From positions 2,895 through 18,143 of the forward strand of contig PCTP01000078.1 of assembly GCA_002770795.1 (NCBI GenBank): a stretch of DNA of 15,249 nucleotides. The letters are read 5' to 3'. Positions within the stretch are counted from its first letter, which is position 1, and each line of letters opens with the position of its first letter. This document shows, piece by piece, positions 6,689-14,342 of the stretch. This DNA is from Gammaproteobacteria bacterium CG22_combo_CG10-13_8_21_14_all_40_8 (GTDB taxonomy: Bacteria; Pseudomonadota; Gammaproteobacteria; Enterobacterales; GCA-002770795). A program made the translations under genes and the position numbers. The notes under the pieces were generated by a model. That model saw only the letters and a list, made by a program, of their open reading frames with translations. It did no database searches and was not told where the DNA came from.

Positions 6689-8293
6689 ATGACAGAAAAA
6701 AATCTAGAATTTTGGGTAAAAAAAATGCAACGCATGGAATTGCCGATTATGGGCAAAACCGTGGATGTATTAAGAACCGCTGAACAATTCATTGAAGCAC
6801 ACAGCTCCAAGATCACCGAAACAATCCTCCAAGATACCAATATGACCGCTTCAATTTTGAAGCTTGCAAATAGTGCACTTTATTCACGTAAAGGTAATAT
6901 TTCTACGATTAGTCGTGCAATCTTAACACTTGGATTTGAAGTCATTCGTTCTATTTGCATATCTTCATTATTATTAGACTCAATTACCCAAAAAAGCAGT
7001 CCTTATTTACAGCAAGCTATCGCTTATTCTTTTCAAAGTGCTGTGCAAGCTAAAATGTTAGCTGAAGAAAACAGAGTTGATAAACCAGAAGCCATTTATA
7101 TCGCTGCACTCCTGTATAATTTAGGAGAAATAGCTTTTTGGAGTTCTGGTGATAAATTGACCTTCGCAATGAGTGAGGCTATCCACAATGGTGCAAATTT
7201 TGAAAAGACACAACAAAAATTACTGGGTTTTCAATTTACTGAATTAACCAAATCGATGACCAAGGATTGGAAGTTGAGTGATATGTTGTTAGACGCATTG
7301 GATCAAAATGTTGTTAGAAGTTCGGTTCATTCTCAATTGATTGTACTATCAAATAAGATCAGCCGAGAATTGGCAAAAGGATGGGAACATGATGAGGTTA
7401 AGCACCAAATAAATCACACGGCTAAGTTGCTCAACCTAAAATCCGAGCGAATTACTGAAGTTTTGTGCAATGCTAGTGATATTACCATCTCCACGTTAAG
7501 GAATTTAAAGTTAAAAAATGCGGCAGCCTATATTCCTTTACCACCCAAAAGTAAATTAAGAAAACATGAACCAAAGATCATTGATATCGATCAGACAGCC
7601 TTCAAACTTGCAAGCAAACAGCAACAAGACTTTCAAAACAATACTGAGCACGCAAAAACTAACATAGATTCGAAAATTGCTGAGCAGGCCGATCAAACTG
7701 TTGTGCTGAAAAAAAATACAGTTTTGCCTCCTGATTCAGAAGCGTTGCAGATAAATAAACATTTGAAGTTTCTCAAACCGGATGTCTCTCTACAGATGAG
7801 TATTTTAAGAGATCTCTCTATGCTTGCCACTGAAAACAAACTGGATATTAATTTGATTTTACAATTAGTGCTTGAGGGAATGTATAAAGGAATGGGGATG
7901 GATCGCGCTTTGGTGTCTCTTATTATTCCTTCTCAAAATCTACTAATGTGTAAATATGTTGTGGAGGCTGTTCCCAGCGGAATTAAAGAACGGTTTCGCT
8001 TTGCCTACAGTGACATCAAACAAGAAATGTTATTATTACAGATTTTAGAGCAACATAAGGTGGTTAGTAATGCGCTTGCTGTCAATAAAAAGTCACCATC
8101 CAGTAAGTTAATCACTGATGCACTGGGTGTAAATGAATTTATAGCAGGGCCATTAGTCGTTAAAGATAAATGTGTGGGTATCTTTTATACCGACAGGCAA
8201 CTGAGTGGGCGAGAAATTGCAGAGGACTCAATAGAATCGTTTAAGTTTTTTGTCAGTCAGGCGACTTTATGTTTACGAAATATTCATAAATGA
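6689..8293 (+). CDS. HDOD domain protein with C-terminal GAF-like domain
   Basis: The 534-residue soluble protein has an N-terminal HDOD domain (about 14-260), whose opening resembles that family in its LP.MGKTVDVL and DTNMTASILKLANSALYS stretches. A polar linker (285-350) follows, then a GAF-like domain (about 375-530, with ALVSLIIPSQN, FIAGPLVVKDKCVGIFYTDR). Where HD phosphodiesterases have His-Asp, this protein has LLYNLGEI (141-148), so enzymatic activity is unlikely. HDOD proteins generally act in signalling or regulation; the GAF part may sense a small ligand. The start has AGGAG five bases upstream. It may be co-transcribed with pyrC, 39 bases downstream, but no functional link to pyrimidine synthesis is evident. 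Confidence 0.85.
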   Translation: MTEKNLEFWVKKMQRMELPIMGKTVDVLRTAEQFIEAHSSKITETILQDTNMTASILKLANSALYSRKGNISTISRAILTLGFEVIRSICISSLLLDSITQKSSPYLQQAIAYSFQSAVQAKMLAEENRVDKPEAIYIAALLYNLGEIAFWSSGDKLTFAMSEAIHNGANFEKTQQKLLGFQFTELTKSMTKDWKLSDMLLDALDQNVVRSSVHSQLIVLSNKISRELAKGWEHDEVKHQINHTAKLLNLKSERITEVLCNASDITISTLRNLKLKNAAAYIPLPPKSKLRKHEPKIIDIDQTAFKLASKQQQDFQNNTEHAKTNIDSKIAEQADQTVVLKKNTVLPPDSEALQINKHLKFLKPDVSLQMSILRDLSMLATENKLDINLILQLVLEGMYKGMGMDRALVSLIIPSQNLLMCKYVVEAVPSGIKERFRFAYSDIKQEMLLLQILEQHKVVSNALAVNKKSPSSKLITDALGVNEFIAGPLVVKDKCVGIFYTDRQLSGREIAEDSIESFKFFVSQATLCLRNIHK

Positions 8294-8332
8294 ATAAAAT
8301 TGACTCCCTCATTTTTTGGAATAAATATTAAC

Positions 8333-9364
8333 ATGAAACAAATAACCATACGAAAGCCAGATGATTTTCACGTTCATTTGAGGGATGGCTATTTGCTTGC
8401 AGAAACTGTCGCTGCTAGTGCGCGTTGTTTTGGCCGTGTATTGGTGATGCCGAATTTGCAACCGCCTATCCTTAATGCGGTTCAAGCCAAACTGTATAAA
8501 GAAAGGATTCAAACAGCCAATCCGTGTAATCATAATTTCAAGCCATTAATGACTCTCTATCTAACGGATTCAACAACAATTCAACAATTAGATGAAGCCA
8601 AAATCAGCGGTGTGGTGGCTTGTAAACTTTATCCAGCCGGGGCGACGACGAACTCTCAAGAAGCCGTTAATCATATAGGTCAACTTTACCCTTTATTTGA
8701 GCATATGCAAAAGATTGGTTTGCTATTGTTGGTCCATGGAGAAGTGACAGAATCGCAGGTGGATATTTTTGATCGGGAGTCTGTTTTTATAGAGAAATAC
8801 TTACAATCTATTGTAAGCAATTTTCCGAAGCTGAAAATAGTATTTGAGCATATTACTACCAGAGATGCTGTGCAATTTGTTCTGGATTCACCAGAAACTA
8901 TTGCCGCTACAATCACCGTGCAACATCTGCAATACAATAGAAATGATTTGTTTATGGGTGGTTTAAAACCACATAACTACTGCCTACCCATATTGAAGCG
9001 AAGCGTCCATCAACAAGCTTTAAGAGATGCGGTGTCAACTGGTACAAGCAAGTTTTTTTTAGGAACAGACTCAGCGCCTCATGAAAAGCATCGCAAAGAA
9101 TCGAGTTGTGGCTGTGCTGGTTGTTATAGTGCTTGGAGTGCGATTGAGATTTATGCACAAATATTTGAAGAACTTGGTTGCTTAGATAAATTTGAAAGGT
9201 TTGCTAGTGAAAATGGCGCCCATTTTTATGGCTTACCTTTGAATGAAGAGACTATTACACTCATTAAGCAGCCTTGGCAGATCCCGTCAATGATTTCTCT
9301 GGCGACTGGTCAAGAACTGGTACCCTTTATGGCGGGTGAAACTATTCAATGGAAGTTATCCTAA
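8333..9364 (+). CDS. pyrC: Dihydroorotase
   Basis: The 343-residue enzyme is close to E. coli PyrC (348). It catalyses the reversible cyclisation of carbamoyl aspartate to dihydroorotate in pyrimidine synthesis. The two-zinc site is complete: His13 and His15 (HVHLRDG), the lysine expected to be carbamylated, Lys98 (ACKLYPAGATTNS), His135, His173 and Asp246 (LGTDSAPH). The start at ATG 8333 aligns with the E. coli N terminus; a TTG 33 bases earlier would add 11 residues unlike the family. The ribosome binding site is weak (GGAA about 11 bases away). It is the homodimeric class II type, without fused CAD or PyrB parts. Confidence 0.96.
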   Translation: MKQITIRKPDDFHVHLRDGYLLAETVAASARCFGRVLVMPNLQPPILNAVQAKLYKERIQTANPCNHNFKPLMTLYLTDSTTIQQLDEAKISGVVACKLYPAGATTNSQEAVNHIGQLYPLFEHMQKIGLLLLVHGEVTESQVDIFDRESVFIEKYLQSIVSNFPKLKIVFEHITTRDAVQFVLDSPETIAATITVQHLQYNRNDLFMGGLKPHNYCLPILKRSVHQQALRDAVSTGTSKFFLGTDSAPHEKHRKESSCGCAGCYSAWSAIEIYAQIFEELGCLDKFERFASENGAHFYGLPLNEETITLIKQPWQIPSMISLATGQELVPFMAGETIQWKLS

Positions 9365-9435
9365 GAATTTCTTGTTTATCCAGATACTATTGTGAAACAA
9401 TTACACTTATTCTTTACTATTGATTATTTGATGCT

Positions 9436-10290
9436 ATGCAAAGCCTTTTCGTAGATCGACTGACTGTTATCGACTTTAGTTACCTTGATGCTGTTCGAGG
9501 CTTGGTGGGTGAGAGTTGGATTTTGGATGTTGAACTGGAAGGGGAATTGAATGATCAGGGTATGCTTTTTGACTTTTCTTTGGTTAAGAAATCCATCAAA
9601 CAATGGATTGATTCTTATATAGATCATAAGTTGGTGGTGCCTGCTGGTCGTCATGGCAGTCATCAACAGAGCCAACAGCTAGAAATGATTTCAGAAGACA
9701 GTTTTAATTTTACATTAAATTCCGGTGAGACTATATTTCATCGTTCACCCATAGAAGCTGTGTTATTTATTGATGACGTGGATGTTGTTGATGAGCGAAA
9801 TATAGAGCAACACCTAACCAACCATCTGATTAAAATATTGCCAACCAATATTGCTTCGGTGCGCTTAAAATTAACACCCGAACCATTAAAAGGTGCATAT
9901 TATCATTACAGTCATGGATTACAAAAGCATGATGGTAATTGCCAGAGAATTGCTCATGGACATCGTTCATCGCTTGAAATTGAAGTAGCAGGGAAAAGGG
10001 ATTTTGTGCAAGAACAGCATTGGGCTTCTTTGTGGAAAGATATTTATATTGCGACAAAATCTCACCAAACAAGCAGTGATAAAGCAGGATACTTGCGTTT
10101 TGAGTATCAGGCTAATCAGGGAGATTTTGTACTCGAACTACCAGAGCGCTGTTGTTATCTAATTGAACCAGAAACCACAGTGGAGCAAATCGCACAGTAC
10201 CTTGCTCAGACCATTTCTGCCCAGACGCAACAGTCTTGTCGGGTGAAAGCTTTTGAAGGCGTTGGTAAAGGGGCTATTTCAAAAGCGTAG
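9436..10290 (+). CDS. Tandem T-fold 6-pyruvoyl-tetrahydropterin synthase / QueD-like protein
   Basis: The 284-residue protein is about twice the length of QueD. The N-terminal module (about 5-70) has GESW, then GMLFDFSLVKKSIKQWID and DHKLVVP, the second-half signature of PTPS enzymes with the Asp63-His64 pair. The C-terminal module has YSHGLQKHDGNC (158-169) and HGHRS (174-178), giving zinc ligands His160, His174 and His176 plus Cys169. It ends with KAFEGVGKGA, holding the family's C-terminal Glu (274). Each module lacks what the other has. The family makes 6-carboxytetrahydropterin for queuosine or related pterins, but this activity is unproven here and no other queuosine gene is near. The ribosome binding site is poor; TTGTGA-17-TTTACT (9390-9418) is a possible promoter that would leave a very short leader. 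Confidence 0.8.
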   Translation: MQSLFVDRLTVIDFSYLDAVRGLVGESWILDVELEGELNDQGMLFDFSLVKKSIKQWIDSYIDHKLVVPAGRHGSHQQSQQLEMISEDSFNFTLNSGETIFHRSPIEAVLFIDDVDVVDERNIEQHLTNHLIKILPTNIASVRLKLTPEPLKGAYYHYSHGLQKHDGNCQRIAHGHRSSLEIEVAGKRDFVQEQHWASLWKDIYIATKSHQTSSDKAGYLRFEYQANQGDFVLELPERCCYLIEPETTVEQIAQYLAQTISAQTQQSCRVKAFEGVGKGAISKA

Positions 10291-10330
10291 ACTATAGCCA
10301 GAGCTGCTTAGCAAATCGAGTTTGTTAGAT

Positions 10331-10741
10331 TCAGCACGACGTTTCCCTATTAACAGGAATTGGTTTACCCTCGGTATTGATGGCTACATAGGTGAAAATA
10401 GCTTCTGTGACCAGAAACTGTTCTTCATTCATATCTCTTTGACACCAGACTTCAATCTTAATTTTCATGGAGGTGTTACCTACTTTCAGTAACTCTCCAT
10501 AGCAAGCTACGGTGTCGGCTACATGGACCGGCTTATGAAAGGTCATACTGTCGACAGCCACTGTTGCCACACGGCTTTTAGCGGTGTTTTTGGCAATAAT
10601 GCCAGAGGCGATGTCCATTTGCGACATAATCCACCCACCAAAAATATCCATATTGGCATTGGTGTCTGCCGGCATGGCGATAGTTCTGGTAATTAAACTG
10701 CCATTGGGCATGGTACTTAGTTTATTTTCAGTCTCTTGCAT
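10331..10741 (-). CDS. yciA: YciA-type acyl-CoA thioesterase
   Basis: The 136-residue hotdog-fold enzyme hydrolyses acyl-CoA thioesters in the cytoplasm. It aligns closely with E. coli YciA (132 residues) through RTIAMPADTNANMDIFGGW (19-37), SQMDIASG (40-47, catalytic Asp43), SMTFHKPVHVADTV and EVWCQRDM. It begins 12 bases after the PIN-PhoH stop codon on the same strand and is probably co-transcribed with it. The ribosome binding site is weak (GAG before AAATCT). It converges with the PTPS-like gene. The 40 bases between them hold a possible stem (CTTAGCAAA with TTTGTTAG, two G-U pairs) but no U-run. Confidence 0.94.
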   Translation of the reverse strand: MQETENKLSTMPNGSLITRTIAMPADTNANMDIFGGWIMSQMDIASGIIAKNTAKSRVATVAVDSMTFHKPVHVADTVACYGELLKVGNTSMKIKIEVWCQRDMNEEQFLVTEAIFTYVAINTEGKPIPVNRETSC

Positions 10742-10753
10742 AGATTTCTCAGG

Positions 10754-12175
10754 TTATAAATGTTCAGAAGCATAATCAGCCAAGCGAGAACGCTCACCTG
10801 TTTTTAAGGTAATGTGGCCACTGTGTTCCCATTGTTTGAAACGATCCACCACATAAGTAATGCCGGAACTGGACTCAGTTAAATAAGGTGTGTCGATTTG
10901 AGCGATATTACCTAAACAAACAATTTTAGTGCTGGGACCCGAACGGGTGATGAGTGTTTTTAATTGTTTAGGTGTGAGATTTTGCGCTTCATCGATAATG
11001 ATAAATTTATTTAAAAAAGTACGGCCACGCATAAAGTTAAGCGAACGTATTTTAATCCAACGTTTTAATACGTCTTCTGTCGCCACTTGACCCCAAGCAT
11101 CGGTATCTTGGTTGGGAGAAAGTACCTCCATATTATCCATGAGAGCCCCCATCCAAGGCGTCATTTTTTCTTCTTCAGTGCCCGGTAAGAAGCCAATGTC
11201 TTCACCTACAGGAATAGTGACTCGGGTCATGATAATTTCTTTATATAGGTGTTTCTCAATGGTTTGCTCAAGTGCAGAGGCTAGTGTGAGTAGCGTTTTT
11301 CCTGTGCCAGCATCACCTTGTAAGGTGACAAAATCTATATCAGGATCCATGAGTAAGTTAAGAGCAAAACTTTGTTCTCTATTTCTAGCGGTAATACCCC
11401 ATACTTCATGTTTTTTATGGCGAAAATCTTTGGCCAGTTCAATGATGGCATTATTTCCATCAATATTTCTGGCGACAGCTTCAAAGCCATCATTATCATC
11501 CATGTACAAACAATGGTTGGGTGACCATTGGCTGACTAAAGGACCAGACACCTTATAGAATGTTCGGCCTTCTTCTTTCCAACTGCTCATATCCTTACTA
11601 TGGGTTTCCCAAAAGTCATTGGGTAGTTGAGCCAATCCAGTATTGAGCTGCTCAATACCCACGGACAGTCGATCATTAAAATAGTCCTCAGCATGTAAAG
11701 AGAGTGCTGTGGCTTTAATCCTCATATTAATGTCTTTGGAAACCAAGGTCACTGTATGATGTAAATGGGCGGATTTTAAACTGAGTGCCACACTTAAAAT
11801 GGTGTTGTCTGGCTTGCTACCGGGTAGGCCATCGGGTAACTTAAATTCGAGCTGTTCTGTTTGAATAAATAAGAGTCCCGAACTTTGAATAGCTTTACCT
11901 GATTGTTTTTCGGGTAACACAACGTTATTTAATGGTATACCTTTATCTAACTTGCTATGGGGAGATTTGGTGATGAGATCATCGATAAAACGACTGGCTT
12001 GTCGTACATTTCTAGCGACTTCAGATAAGCCTTTTTTAGCAGCGTCTAATTCCTCCAGCACCACCATGGGAATAAAAACATCATGTTCTGAGAAGCGGAA
12101 TAAAGAAGTGGGGTCATGCATGATGACATTGGTGTCTAATACAAAAATACGTTTTCCGGCAATACGTTTTCTCAT
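10754..12175 (-). CDS. PIN-PhoH fusion protein (PhoH2-type RNase/ATPase)
   Basis: The 473-residue cytoplasmic protein has an N-terminal PIN nuclease domain (about 9-165) and a C-terminal PhoH ATPase domain (about 250-470). PIN acidic residues are visible at Asp14 (FVLDTNVIMHDP), Glu41, Asp123 (PDNTILSVA) and Asp148 (SKDIN). The ATPase has Walker A GDAGTGKT (287-294), Walker B FIIIDEAQ (391-398) and LGNIAQID (421-428). The mycobacterial PhoH2 with this architecture is described as an ATP-dependent RNA-unwinding RNase; its role in gammaproteobacteria is less clear. All key residues look intact. The start has GAGG about eight bases upstream; an earlier ATG is closed by a stop. It is longer than E. 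coli PhoH (354), which lacks PIN. Confidence 0.94.
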   Translation of the reverse strand: MRKRIAGKRIFVLDTNVIMHDPTSLFRFSEHDVFIPMVVLEELDAAKKGLSEVARNVRQASRFIDDLITKSPHSKLDKGIPLNNVVLPEKQSGKAIQSSGLLFIQTEQLEFKLPDGLPGSKPDNTILSVALSLKSAHLHHTVTLVSKDINMRIKATALSLHAEDYFNDRLSVGIEQLNTGLAQLPNDFWETHSKDMSSWKEEGRTFYKVSGPLVSQWSPNHCLYMDDNDGFEAVARNIDGNNAIIELAKDFRHKKHEVWGITARNREQSFALNLLMDPDIDFVTLQGDAGTGKTLLTLASALEQTIEKHLYKEIIMTRVTIPVGEDIGFLPGTEEEKMTPWMGALMDNMEVLSPNQDTDAWGQVATEDVLKRWIKIRSLNFMRGRTFLNKFIIIDEAQNLTPKQLKTLITRSGPSTKIVCLGNIAQIDTPYLTESSSGITYVVDRFKQWEHSGHITLKTGERSRLADYASEHL

Positions 12176-12250
12176 TAGGCAATCCTCATGTTAAATGAAT
12201 GTGGTAAATTTGAACTGTCTCCAAATACGACTCAATATATTTTTGAATAG

Positions 12251-12721
12251 CTATGGCTTTGAAAGTTTTTGCAGATAATTTAAAACTTCTGCCACATGAT
12301 CTTTCACTTTGACTTTGCGCCACTCCTGTATACATGAGCCTTGGTGAAATAAAAAAGTGCTGCGTTCAATACCTAAATATTCTTTACCATAGAGTTTTTT
12401 CAGTTTAATGACATCAAAATATTGGCATAAAATTTCGTGTGGGTCAGAAATTAAATCGAAGGGAAATTGTTGTTTAGCTTTGAAGTTATCATGGGATGAA
12501 ATAGAGTCTCTTGAGATACCAAAGATAAGACAGTCAGACTGAAGGAAATCATGGTGTGACGCTTTGAAGTTTTGACCTTCCGTGGTGCACCCTGGCGTGC
12601 TATCTTTAGGGTAAAAATAAAGCAAAATATTATTATTGGAAAGTTCTGTCAGATTAAGTGTTTTATCTCCAGTGCAGATCACAGGGGTATTTGGCAAGTG
12701 TTGATACTTAGTTAGACTCAT
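12251..12721 (-). CDS. bcp: Thioredoxin-dependent peroxiredoxin Bcp/PrxQ
   Basis: The 156-residue peroxiredoxin reduces hydrogen and organic peroxides. The peroxidatic cysteine is Cys45 in YPKDSTPGCTTEGQNF; other conserved pieces are FGISRDSISSHDNF (67-80), DLISDP and GIERSTFLF (117-125). Residue 50 is Gln, where E. coli Bcp has its resolving cysteine, and residue 81 is Lys, where another Bcp subtype has one. Remaining cysteines are 16, 64, 99 and 130. This suggests a 1-Cys mechanism or an unusual disulfide partner. It lies 37 bases after gcvR on the same strand, a pairing also known in E. coli. The ribosome binding site is modest (GAGAAG about ten bases upstream). Confidence 0.95.
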   Translation of the reverse strand: MSLTKYQHLPNTPVICTGDKTLNLTELSNNNILLYFYPKDSTPGCTTEGQNFKASHHDFLQSDCLIFGISRDSISSHDNFKAKQQFPFDLISDPHEILCQYFDVIKLKKLYGKEYLGIERSTFLFHQGSCIQEWRKVKVKDHVAEVLNYLQKLSKP

Positions 12722-12758
12722 AGGTTAAAGCTTCTCAATCGACAAGGGTTGAAAGAAA

Positions 12759-13289
12759 TTAATGTCTTAAGGGATCCATTGAAGCATCCAAATTTTCTTC
12801 GTCACAAAACTGTGAAAAAAGCTCTCTAATATCAGCAATTAACACAGAAGTGGGTAAGTTAACTAGCAAGTTCAACTCAACCATCGGGGCGCCTGTATGG
12901 GGCGCGGGATAAGTATCTGAATGAATATCAATAATATCCATATTGAGCTGATAGAAAAAGTGGGAAATATCACGGATGATGCCTTGGTTATCCCTGGCAA
13001 TCACCTGAATTTGATAAGGAAGCTTATCGGTTTCTTTTTTTGTCTGTGTGGTTCTTTTGATCATGGTTGTCAGGCCAAGGCGGTTTGCAAGCAAGGGTAG
13101 CTGATGTTCCATTTTGGCCAAGGCATTCCATTCACCGGTGAGTAACATCAGAATCCCAAATTCATTTCCTAGTACGGTCATGCGACTATCCACGATACTA
13201 CAACCGACTTTGGATGCAACATCTGAAAGTTCATTGACTAGTCCTGGTCTGTTTTCTCCAAGGGCTGATACGACCAGATAGCTGGACAT
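12759..13289 (-). CDS. gcvR: GcvR-type glycine cleavage system regulator, two ACT domains
   Basis: The 176-residue protein consists of two ACT domains: about 4-78 (VVSALGENRPGLVNELSDVA) and 92-168 (QVIARDNQGIIRDISHFF), joined by a basic linker. In E. coli, GcvR senses glycine and restrains the activator GcvA, so the glycine cleavage operon is induced when glycine is plentiful. It does not bind DNA itself. No gcvA or gcv genes are present here. AGGAA lies six bases before the ATG. It is the first gene of the leftward set and is divergent from dapA. Confidence 0.92.
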   Translation of the reverse strand: MSSYLVVSALGENRPGLVNELSDVASKVGCSIVDSRMTVLGNEFGILMLLTGEWNALAKMEHQLPLLANRLGLTTMIKRTTQTKKETDKLPYQIQVIARDNQGIIRDISHFFYQLNMDIIDIHSDTYPAPHTGAPMVELNLLVNLPTSVLIADIRELFSQFCDEENLDASMDPLRH

Positions 13290-13320
13290 GTAATATTCCT
13301 AAAGTTAAAAAGGTAAGTAC

Positions 13321-13350
13321 AGAATATCATTGATGAATACTTAGGTTCAA
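13321..13350 (-). promoter_or_regulatory. Possible promoter of gcvR-bcp
   Basis: On the minus strand TTGAAC (complement of 13345-13350) and TATTCT (complement of 13321-13326) are separated by 18 bases. Each matches four of six consensus bases. Transcription would begin near 13314, about 25 bases before the gcvR ATG. Moderate match only. Confidence 0.35.
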
Positions 13351-13398
13351 TATGTTTAGAATTTATCCGACATTAACTGATTAATACCTTAGTTTTTC

Positions 13399-13427
13399 TT
13401 GTATTCAGCGGGATGGATCAGTAGTAT
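13399..13427 (+). promoter_or_regulatory. Possible promoter of dapA-bamC
   Basis: TTGTAT (13399-13404) and TAGTAT (13422-13427) are 17 bases apart, each with four of six consensus bases. A start near 13434 would leave a leader of about 25 bases, too short for a lysine riboswitch. The rest of the 170-base divergent region holds only a small repeat, ATTAA-4-TTAAT (13372-13385). Confidence 0.35.
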
Positions 13428-13459
13428 ACGCTGTTTGGTTTTCTCTTGGATTATGAGCG

Positions 13460-14341
13460 ATGTTTTCAGGTAGTATAGTGGCTTTAGTGACTCCCATGAA
13501 TACTGATGGATCGGTTGATTTGCATAGTTTGTCGCTATTGGTTGATTGGCATATTCAATCTGGCACTTCTGCGATCGTTACAGTAGGTACCACAGGTGAG
13601 TCTGCCACATTGAGTCGAACGGAGCAATTACAGGTGATTCAAACTGTAGTTGATAAGGTTCAGGGACGCATACCTGTTATTGCGGGGAATGGTTCCAGCT
13701 CTACGACCTTCTCTATTGAAATGACTAAAGATATCAAGAAAATAGGAGCCGATGCTTGTTTGTGTGTAACCCCTTATTATAATCGCCCCCCTCAAGAAGG
13801 ACTATACCGACACTTTCAGTCTATTGCCGATGCCGAGACAATTCCGCAAATTTTGTACAATGTGCCTAAGCGAACCGGTGTTGATATGGATATTTCCATT
13901 ATTCAGCGCTTAGCTGAACACCCTAATATAGTGGGTTTAAAAGAAGCCTCTAACTCGCAACAGAAAATTGGGGAACTTCTGGCACTTTTAAGTGACAAAC
14001 TAGATCTATTTAGTGGGGATGATGTAACCTGTACCGATTTTATTTTATTGGGTGGGAAAGGCGTTATTTCTGTTACCGCCAACATAGTTCCTGATAGAAT
14101 GGCGCAACTTTGTCAATTAGCTCTACAGGGACATACGGATAAAGCCCGTTACTTGAATAAGCAACTGACAGCTTTACATGACATATTAGGCGTTGAGTCC
14201 AATCCAATACCCGCTAAATGGATTTTGTCTCAAATGGGTAAAATACCCCAAGGTATTCGGTTGCCTTTATTACCTTTAGCAGAAGAATATCATGCTGTTG
14301 TTGAGAATGTTTTAAACAATTTGGATGGAATTGAGATTTAA
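13460..14341 (+). CDS. dapA: 4-hydroxy-tetrahydrodipicolinate synthase
   Basis: The 293-residue TIM-barrel aldolase condenses pyruvate with aspartate semialdehyde, the first committed step of lysine and diaminopimelate synthesis. It aligns with E. coli DapA without gaps through at least residue 161: Thr44 (VGTTGESAT), Tyr107, Tyr133 (ILYNVPKR), Arg138 and the Schiff-base lysine Lys161 (GLKEAS). Catalysis should be normal. At the allosteric lysine site, Ser48, Ala49 and Tyr106 are kept, but His53, His56, Asn80 and Glu84 of E. coli are Arg, Gln, Ser and Phe. Lysine feedback is therefore probably weak or absent. The ATG at 13460 matches the family N terminus; the ribosome binding site is weak. 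Confidence 0.97.
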   Translation: MFSGSIVALVTPMNTDGSVDLHSLSLLVDWHIQSGTSAIVTVGTTGESATLSRTEQLQVIQTVVDKVQGRIPVIAGNGSSSTTFSIEMTKDIKKIGADACLCVTPYYNRPPQEGLYRHFQSIADAETIPQILYNVPKRTGVDMDISIIQRLAEHPNIVGLKEASNSQQKIGELLALLSDKLDLFSGDDVTCTDFILLGGKGVISVTANIVPDRMAQLCQLALQGHTDKARYLNKQLTALHDILGVESNPIPAKWILSQMGKIPQGIRLPLLPLAEEYHAVVENVLNNLDGIEI

Positions 14342-14342
14342 T

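Noticed and set aside
10291..10330. Bidirectional terminator between the PTPS-like gene and yciA
   Set aside because: The only stem has two G-U pairs and no U-run on either strand, so I did not call it.
11112..11558. 148-codon open frame on the plus strand inside the PIN-PhoH gene
   Set aside because: It lies antisense to a strongly conserved ATPase region including Walker A, and its translation resembles no family; it is a shadow frame.
13290..13459. Possible lysine or glycine riboswitch between gcvR and dapA
   Set aside because: The region is 170 bases shared by two genes, and the predicted leaders are about 25 bases each. No long paired structure is visible.
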